Source of the DNA: Opitutia bacterium
GTDB taxonomy: Bacteria > Verrucomicrobiota > Verrucomicrobiia > Opitutales > UBA953
Reading direction: 5' to 3'
Assembly (NCBI GenBank): GCA_947470855.1
Contig: CANIUQ010000015.1
Coordinates: 1-37,053 of the forward strand
Length of the DNA: 37,053 bases
A program made the translations under genes and the position numbers. Every line of letters begins with the position of its first letter. Position 1 is the stretch's first letter. Below the pieces are notes generated by a model. That model was not told the DNA's origin. It saw only the letters and a list, made by a program, of their open reading frames with translations, and did not search any database. Shown in pieces: positions 33,060 to 37,053 of this stretch.

Positions 33060-33389
33060 TTATTTCATCAAGACAACGATACCCCAAGCACAAGGGATGA
33101 GTAAGTTAGCCACGATAAGACCGTACGCGAGGTTGCGAAGTAATCCTTTGGGTCGATCTTGTCCGGCAAGATAAGCACTCAAGGCGCCAGCGATTGCAGT
33201 GGGGATGCCAACCCAGGTTCCGACCATAATATCCCGACCGTAGGCATCGGTTGCTAAACCTAGATAAACGGAGGCACCGCGATAAGACATGAGTATGCTT
33301 GAGGCCAGTGCGACAGCTGCCAAGGCGATGGCAAAAATCGGAATCGAGGGTCGGCTGGTGTAGTCGTCTTCTCTTTGGGTCTTGTTCAC
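33060..33389 (-). CDS. Small uncharacterised membrane protein upstream of hemC
   Basis: I do not recognise this protein. From GTG 33389 it has 109 residues, with a charged N-terminus (NKTQREDDYTSR) and three likely membrane helices (around IPIFAIALAAVALASSILMS, TWVGIPTAIAGALSAYLAG and LAYGLIVANLLIPCAWGIVV). The frame extends to a TTG at 33431. It ends one base before hemC, so it is probably co-translated with it. A role in haem synthesis is not implied by the sequence. Start choice is uncertain. Confidence 0.66.
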   Translation of the reverse strand: MNKTQREDDYTSRPSIPIFAIALAAVALASSILMSYRGASVYLGLATDAYGRDIMVGTWVGIPTAIAGALSAYLAGQDRPKGLLRNLAYGLIVANLLIPCAWGIVVLMK

Positions 33390-33480
33390 GCAAATAGCAA
33401 AGACCCACCGCTTGAGACTTCCAAGTTTCAAGTTTGGGTTTGGCGCGGATATCTCCGGCCGAGCAGAGGGTTATTAGACC

Positions 33481-35325
33481 TTAGTGGCCTAAACCCTCGT
33501 GTTCTTTAATATACTCCTGCTTGAGTCCGAGGGCTTCAGGGGCGTGCAAAACAAGCATCTTCATACGAACATCGTTCGGAATAGTCTTAGCGGTCGCCTT
33601 CGAAACAATAATCATGAGAATGATAGATAGAGGTACGGCCCAAATCGCTGGTTGCTCGCAAAGGATTCGAGCGAGGGGGTGATCAATCCAGAACTGCTTG
33701 ATGCTATTGGCGAGAGGACGCTCTGCCCAATAGGCTGTCACTTGCGAGGCGTCGGTTAATTTTTTCGCACCCGCTGCTGCGACATCGGAAATCGAAGTAA
33801 ATGAGATGGCAATCAAGGCTGTGATACCGCCACCAAGCATTCCCGATGCTGCACCTTTCATGGTCATACCGCGCCACCAAACACTCATGAAGAGTAGAGG
33901 GAAGTAACTCGCTGCAGCGATGGCGAAAGCTTGGCCAACCATGAAGTTAATTTCCAAGGCCTCGACTTGCATACCCAACAAAATAGAAACCGCTCCAATG
34001 AGAATGGCTGCCCATTTGAAGGCGCGCAGGCGTTGTTCAGGAGTGGAATCAGGTTTTAAGATTCGACCATAAACATCGTGTGCTAATGCACCAGTCATCG
34101 AGACGAGCAAACCCGAGAAGGTAGACATGAACGCAGCGAAAGCACCAGCACAGGTGATTCCCGAAAGAATAGACCCCAAAAGTGCATGGTCTTTGCCCGC
34201 CAGCAGGGTGGGAAGTTCGAGAACGACTTTATCCGTTCCCTTAGCACCCACGGCGGCGTAGAGTTCGGGCGAGAGGGAACGTCCAATCACACCGTAGACC
34301 GGAGGGAAGACATAGAAAACTCCAATCAGAATCATAACCCACATCGTCGTGCGCTTAGCAGCCACACCATCAGGATTGGTGTAGAAGCGAACGAGGATGT
34401 GAGGTAAACCAGCGGTTCCGCAGACCAAGGCAATAATCAGCGAATAGGTATAGAGAAGAGAGTAGGGTTTTTTCTGAGCTTCCAGTTCTGCTTTAGCTTG
34501 AGGCGTGGGAGCTGCAGCAATCGAAGCATCCATCGCCTTGGTCGTGAGTTTTCCAAAAGGAGAAATCCACTGTTCGTCTTTGGGAGCTTTTTCTGGCAAT
34601 GCTTTACGTTCAATTCCAGCAGGTTTAGCAGCGGTTTGCTCAATGGAAGTTTTATTGGCCGCCAAGTGATCTTCGTAATGTCCCACGACTGAAGCCAAAA
34701 CGAAAACGGGAATGGTGATGGCAAAAACTTTTAACCAATACTGAAAAGCTTGAACCAAGGTGATGCCTTTCATGCCACCGAGGGAAACATTAAGGGTAAT
34801 CACGGCACCGACTACGGCCACACCGACCCAGTAAGGGAGACCAGGGAAAATATAAGAGAGGGTCGTTCCCGCACCCTTCATTTGTGGCATGGTATAGAAG
34901 AAGCCGATAAAGAGAACGAAACAGACGGCAATTTTACGAAAGAGAGGCGAATCATAACGTCCTTCTGCGAAATCGGGAATTGTGTAAGCGCCGAAACGAC
35001 GGAGGGGACCAGCGATAAAGAGTAACAAGAAGAGGTAACCGCAGGCATAACAAACAGGATACCAAAGGGCATCATAACCCGTGGCCATGACCATCCCTGC
35101 GACTCCCATAAAAGAGGCCGCCGAGAGGTATTCACCAGAAATAGCCGAAGCATTCCAGCCAACCGACACGGAACGACCAGCGACAAAGAAGTCGCCTGCA
35201 CTCTTAGATTTACCAGCAGACCAAAAGCCCATGCCGACGGTGACGACCACGGTCACCAAAGAAAAGATAGCAATCCACGGATCAATTCCCGCAGTAGCCA
35301 TGATGGAAGCAAGTGGAGTTAACAT
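33481..35325 (-). CDS. Sodium:solute symporter, cation/acetate (ActP-like) type
   Basis: A 614-residue member of the SSS family with about 13 membrane helices. Landmarks are FFVAGRSVSVGWNASAISGE near the N-terminus, SLGGMKGITLVQAFQYWLKV, GTAGLPHILVRFYTNPDG, and LSGITCAGAFAAFMSTFSGL. These are typical of acetate/monocarboxylate symporters. A hydrophilic insertion (about 216-288) lies between two helices and makes it longer than E. coli ActP (549). The substrate is not proven. The DUF485-like gene ends 2 nt before its ATG, the usual pairing for this subfamily. Confidence 0.9.
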   Translation of the reverse strand: MLTPLASIMATAGIDPWIAIFSLVTVVVTVGMGFWSAGKSKSAGDFFVAGRSVSVGWNASAISGEYLSAASFMGVAGMVMATGYDALWYPVCYACGYLFLLLFIAGPLRRFGAYTIPDFAEGRYDSPLFRKIAVCFVLFIGFFYTMPQMKGAGTTLSYIFPGLPYWVGVAVVGAVITLNVSLGGMKGITLVQAFQYWLKVFAITIPVFVLASVVGHYEDHLAANKTSIEQTAAKPAGIERKALPEKAPKDEQWISPFGKLTTKAMDASIAAAPTPQAKAELEAQKKPYSLLYTYSLIIALVCGTAGLPHILVRFYTNPDGVAAKRTTMWVMILIGVFYVFPPVYGVIGRSLSPELYAAVGAKGTDKVVLELPTLLAGKDHALLGSILSGITCAGAFAAFMSTFSGLLVSMTGALAHDVYGRILKPDSTPEQRLRAFKWAAILIGAVSILLGMQVEALEINFMVGQAFAIAAASYFPLLFMSVWWRGMTMKGAASGMLGGGITALIAISFTSISDVAAAGAKKLTDASQVTAYWAERPLANSIKQFWIDHPLARILCEQPAIWAVPLSIILMIIVSKATAKTIPNDVRMKMLVLHAPEALGLKQEYIKEHEGLGH

Positions 35326-35327
35326 AA

Positions 35328-35636
35328 TTATTTTTTAGCGCTCTCCTTGGCAGCGGCAGCTTCGGCATCTTCGAGGGCGATTGATTTCTTGATGAAGATG
35401 TAAGAAATAATCCAAACGTAAGGGAAAAAGAGTACGCCTAAAATCAGCCACGTCAGTGTGAAGCCAGCGACTCGTTGCGCCATGAATTCAGGCTGATAAT
35501 AATTTAAAAGTGGAAGTGCGACGAGTGCGGCGAAGAAAAAGAGCGCACAAGCGATGGAGAGTTTTAATTGGTCGCGCATCAAACGAGCCAAAAACCCATC
35601 CGAATGGATGTAGTCAGGGGAGGATGTGTCCTTCAT
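35328..35636 (-). CDS. Small membrane subunit (DUF485-like) of the symporter
   Basis: This 102-residue protein has two membrane helices (around LSIACALFFFAALVALPLL and FTLTWLILGVLFFPYVWIIS) and a charged Ala/Glu-rich C-terminus. Small DUF485 proteins commonly precede ActP-type symporters, as here, where the stop lies two bases before the symporter ATG. DUF4212 is another small-subunit family with the same placement; I lean to DUF485. ATG 35636 is preferred over TTG 35654. The gene is first in the minus-strand run and divergent from the TonB receptor. Confidence 0.76.
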   Translation of the reverse strand: MKDTSSPDYIHSDGFLARLMRDQLKLSIACALFFFAALVALPLLNYYQPEFMAQRVAGFTLTWLILGVLFFPYVWIISYIFIKKSIALEDAEAAAAKESAKK

Positions 35637-35703
35637 AGGGATGGGTTTAAACAAGAGATTTTAGTTCTTACTGCAACCCTTGGATTTTGGCTTGATATCT
35701 TTT

Positions 35704-35722
35704 AATGCAAATCTATTGCATT
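35704..35722. promoter_or_regulatory. Perfect 7-5-7 dyad, candidate operator before the TonB receptor
   Basis: AATGCAA (35704-35710), ATCTA, then TTGCATT (35716-35722) form a perfect inverted repeat of 19 bp in an AT-rich divergent spacer, ending 16 bases before the receptor ATG. The size and place fit a dimeric repressor such as a Fur/Zur-family protein, but the arms do not match a consensus I can name with certainty. It could also affect the symporter operon. Confidence 0.5.
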
Positions 35723-35738
35723 TTAATAAATCTATCAA

Positions 35739-37053
35739 ATGGCTATAATTCCAAAATATCAGTGGGTCATGGTTTCATTCGCATCGAGTGTATTCCTCTG
35801 GGCTCAAGAGAGCCAAGCCCCTACTCAAAAACTTCCCCCTGTTGTGGTTAGGGGAACAGCGATTGGTGAAGAAAAAAACCCGACGGCTCCGACTTTAGTT
35901 TTAAACGATCAAGCCCTCGCTCTTTTGTCATCGAACTCTGTAGCCACTATTTTGGCAGAAATTCCTGGTGTCGCCTCTAGTTATTTTGGACCTAACTCGA
36001 GTCGACCTATCGTTCGTGGTTTGGATGGTGATAGATTAAAGATTACTCAGAATGGGACGAGCTCTCTTGATGCCTCGAGCGCTAGTCCTGATCATGCCGT
36101 TAGCATCGATCCCTTAACGATTCGTGAATTACAGGTGTTACGTGGACCTGCGGCATTGCTTTATGGTTCAAGTATCCTTGGAGGTATTGTGAATGTCGTG
36201 GATAATCGCATTCCCGTAGAGCGACTGCCACAACAATTAACTTTGAATGGTCGAATGGGCTCTGTTGATGGGTTGCGTGCAACTTCTCTTCTGGCCGAGG
36301 GTTCATTCGCAAACTTTGCTTTTCACCTCGATGGATTTAAAAAGAGTACGGACGATCTTATGACCCCCGTCGGTCGTATTGCAGATACCGCTAGCAAGAA
36401 CAAGGGTGCTGGTTTTGGTATTTCTTCAATTAGTGCTGATAGTTATGTCGGATTTTCTTACTCAGGAATTAACTCTACCTACGGTGTGGCTGAGCCCGAT
36501 GTCAGCATCGGCTTACGCCAGCGTCGCTGGGAGTTAGCCGGCTCAGTTTCTCGTCCGAATGATTCTTTTCGGTCGATTGAATTCAACGCCAGTCGCTCTG
36601 ACTACACTCATACCGAATTTGAAGCAGGGTTAGCGGGAACGACGTTCAAAAATCAGGGTTGGGATAGTCGCATCGATTTGAAACTAGCCAAGACAGAATC
36701 ATTTGACGGCTCGGTGGGACTGCAGTTTGGACAGTTTGATTTTTTGGTCTCAGGTGACGAAGCTTTTCTCCCCGATACCGAGAATGGTACGAGTGCAGCC
36801 TTTGGATCTTTCATCCAAAAACTGACTGATCCTTCATTACGTCTTCGCTACGGTTTTCGTATTGAATCTGCCCAGGTAAAAGCCAGCGAATGGACCCACG
36901 AGGGAGTTTATCTAAGTCACCCAGCTGGTGAAGCGAACTTTGTGCCTCTAAGTTTCTCTCTCGCTCTTGTTAAAGATTTAAATCCTCAGTGGACTTCAAC
37001 GCTGAGTTTGACGACCACGGAGCGTGCTCCAAATTATCAGGAACTCTACGCCG
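35739..37053 (+). CDS. TonB-dependent outer-membrane receptor, ZnuD-like (5' part)
   Basis: The frame is open from ATG 35739 to the right edge (about 438 codons), so the 3' end is missing. It begins with a signal peptide (MAIIPKYQWVMVSFASSVFL) and has a plug domain: LPPVVVRGTAIG, then FGPNSSRPIVRGLDGDRL, SSASPDHAVSIDPLTIRELQ and VLRGPAALLYGSSILGG. The SPDHA and VVDNRIP segments are characteristic of ZnuD-type metal receptors. The barrel follows, ending at TTTERAPNYQELYA. The His/Cys-rich loop of classic ZnuD, expected after the YGV motif at about residue 250, is absent. ATG 35769 is an alternative start, but it would remove most of the signal-peptide n-region. Confidence 0.9.
   Translation, partial: MAIIPKYQWVMVSFASSVFLWAQESQAPTQKLPPVVVRGTAIGEEKNPTAPTLVLNDQALALLSSNSVATILAEIPGVASSYFGPNSSRPIVRGLDGDRLKITQNGTSSLDASSASPDHAVSIDPLTIRELQVLRGPAALLYGSSILGGIVNVVDNRIPVERLPQQLTLNGRMGSVDGLRATSLLAEGSFANFAFHLDGFKKSTDDLMTPVGRIADTASKNKGAGFGISSISADSYVGFSYSGINSTYGVAEPDVSIGLRQRRWELAGSVSRPNDSFRSIEFNASRSDYTHTEFEAGLAGTTFKNQGWDSRIDLKLAKTESFDGSVGLQFGQFDFLVSGDEAFLPDTENGTSAAFGSFIQKLTDPSLRLRYGFRIESAQVKASEWTHEGVYLSHPAGEANFVPLSFSLALVKDLNPQWTSTLSLTTTERAPNYQELYA

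Noticed and set aside
35744-35749. A perfect TATAAT close to the TonB receptor start
   Set aside because: It lies just inside the coding region, 5 nt after the start of the preferred ATG; using it as a -10 would force the start to 35769 and cut the signal peptide, and no good -35 is at 17 nt.

Overview
This window looks like core chromosome from a Gram-negative bacterium, most plausibly a member of the Verrucomicrobiota (Opitutae-like). That assignment is an inference. The evidence is outer-membrane proteins (an O/P-type porin and a TonB-dependent receptor), a TolQ/TolR/TolA-type triad, a GFTLIE pseudopilin, a P-II gene with a sigma-54 promoter, moderate GC, and starts that nearly all lack Shine-Dalgarno motifs. 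I found no tRNA, rRNA, CRISPR array, insertion sequence, integrase or phage gene. Base composition and codon use look uniform.

Layout. Positions 1-3469 hold the end of a porin followed by a sulfonate/nitrate/taurine-type ABC importer (binding protein, ATPase, permease), with a hairpin plus T-tract between binding protein and ATPase. Positions 3519-13179 are housekeeping genes: Obg, an exported MsrB, an IscA/ErpA-type protein, a Dus enzyme with a BFN-domain protein, an M3 oligopeptidase, TypA, and the TsaE, CPBP-protease and LOG-protein group. Positions 13260-16743 run rpmH-rnpA-yidD and then an LtaS-type alkaline-phosphatase-fold transferase with a PAP2 phosphatase; yidC is not here. Positions 16740-25424 carry a lone pseudopilin, a MazG-type dUTPase, a long U32 protein, RecD2, a HAD phosphatase, an unrecognised membrane protein, SurE and an McsA-like zinc protein.

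Positions 25519-27559 are the TolQ/R/A-type energy-transduction operon. Positions 27563-35636 are all on the minus strand. In transcription order these are a DUF485-like small subunit and an ActP-like symporter, a small membrane protein, hemC-hemD-trpF, glnB (sigma-54 promoter in front, strong terminator behind), an OppA-type lipoprotein, an HPP-family membrane protein and a RidA-family protein. At 35739 a TonB-dependent receptor of the ZnuD type begins and runs off the right edge, preceded by a perfect 7-5-7 dyad.

How it works together. The genes serve nutrient import across both membranes (porin plus ABC importer, TonB receptor, symporter, OppA), energisation of the outer membrane, nitrogen signalling, haem and tryptophan steps, and RNA/ribosome maintenance. 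I see no convincing new defence or mobile system. The most unusual features are organisational. All six convergent gene pairs end within 3 nt of each other, two of them sharing a TTAA as overlapping stops. Translational-coupling overlaps are frequent, and there is a near-consensus sigma-54 promoter at glnB.
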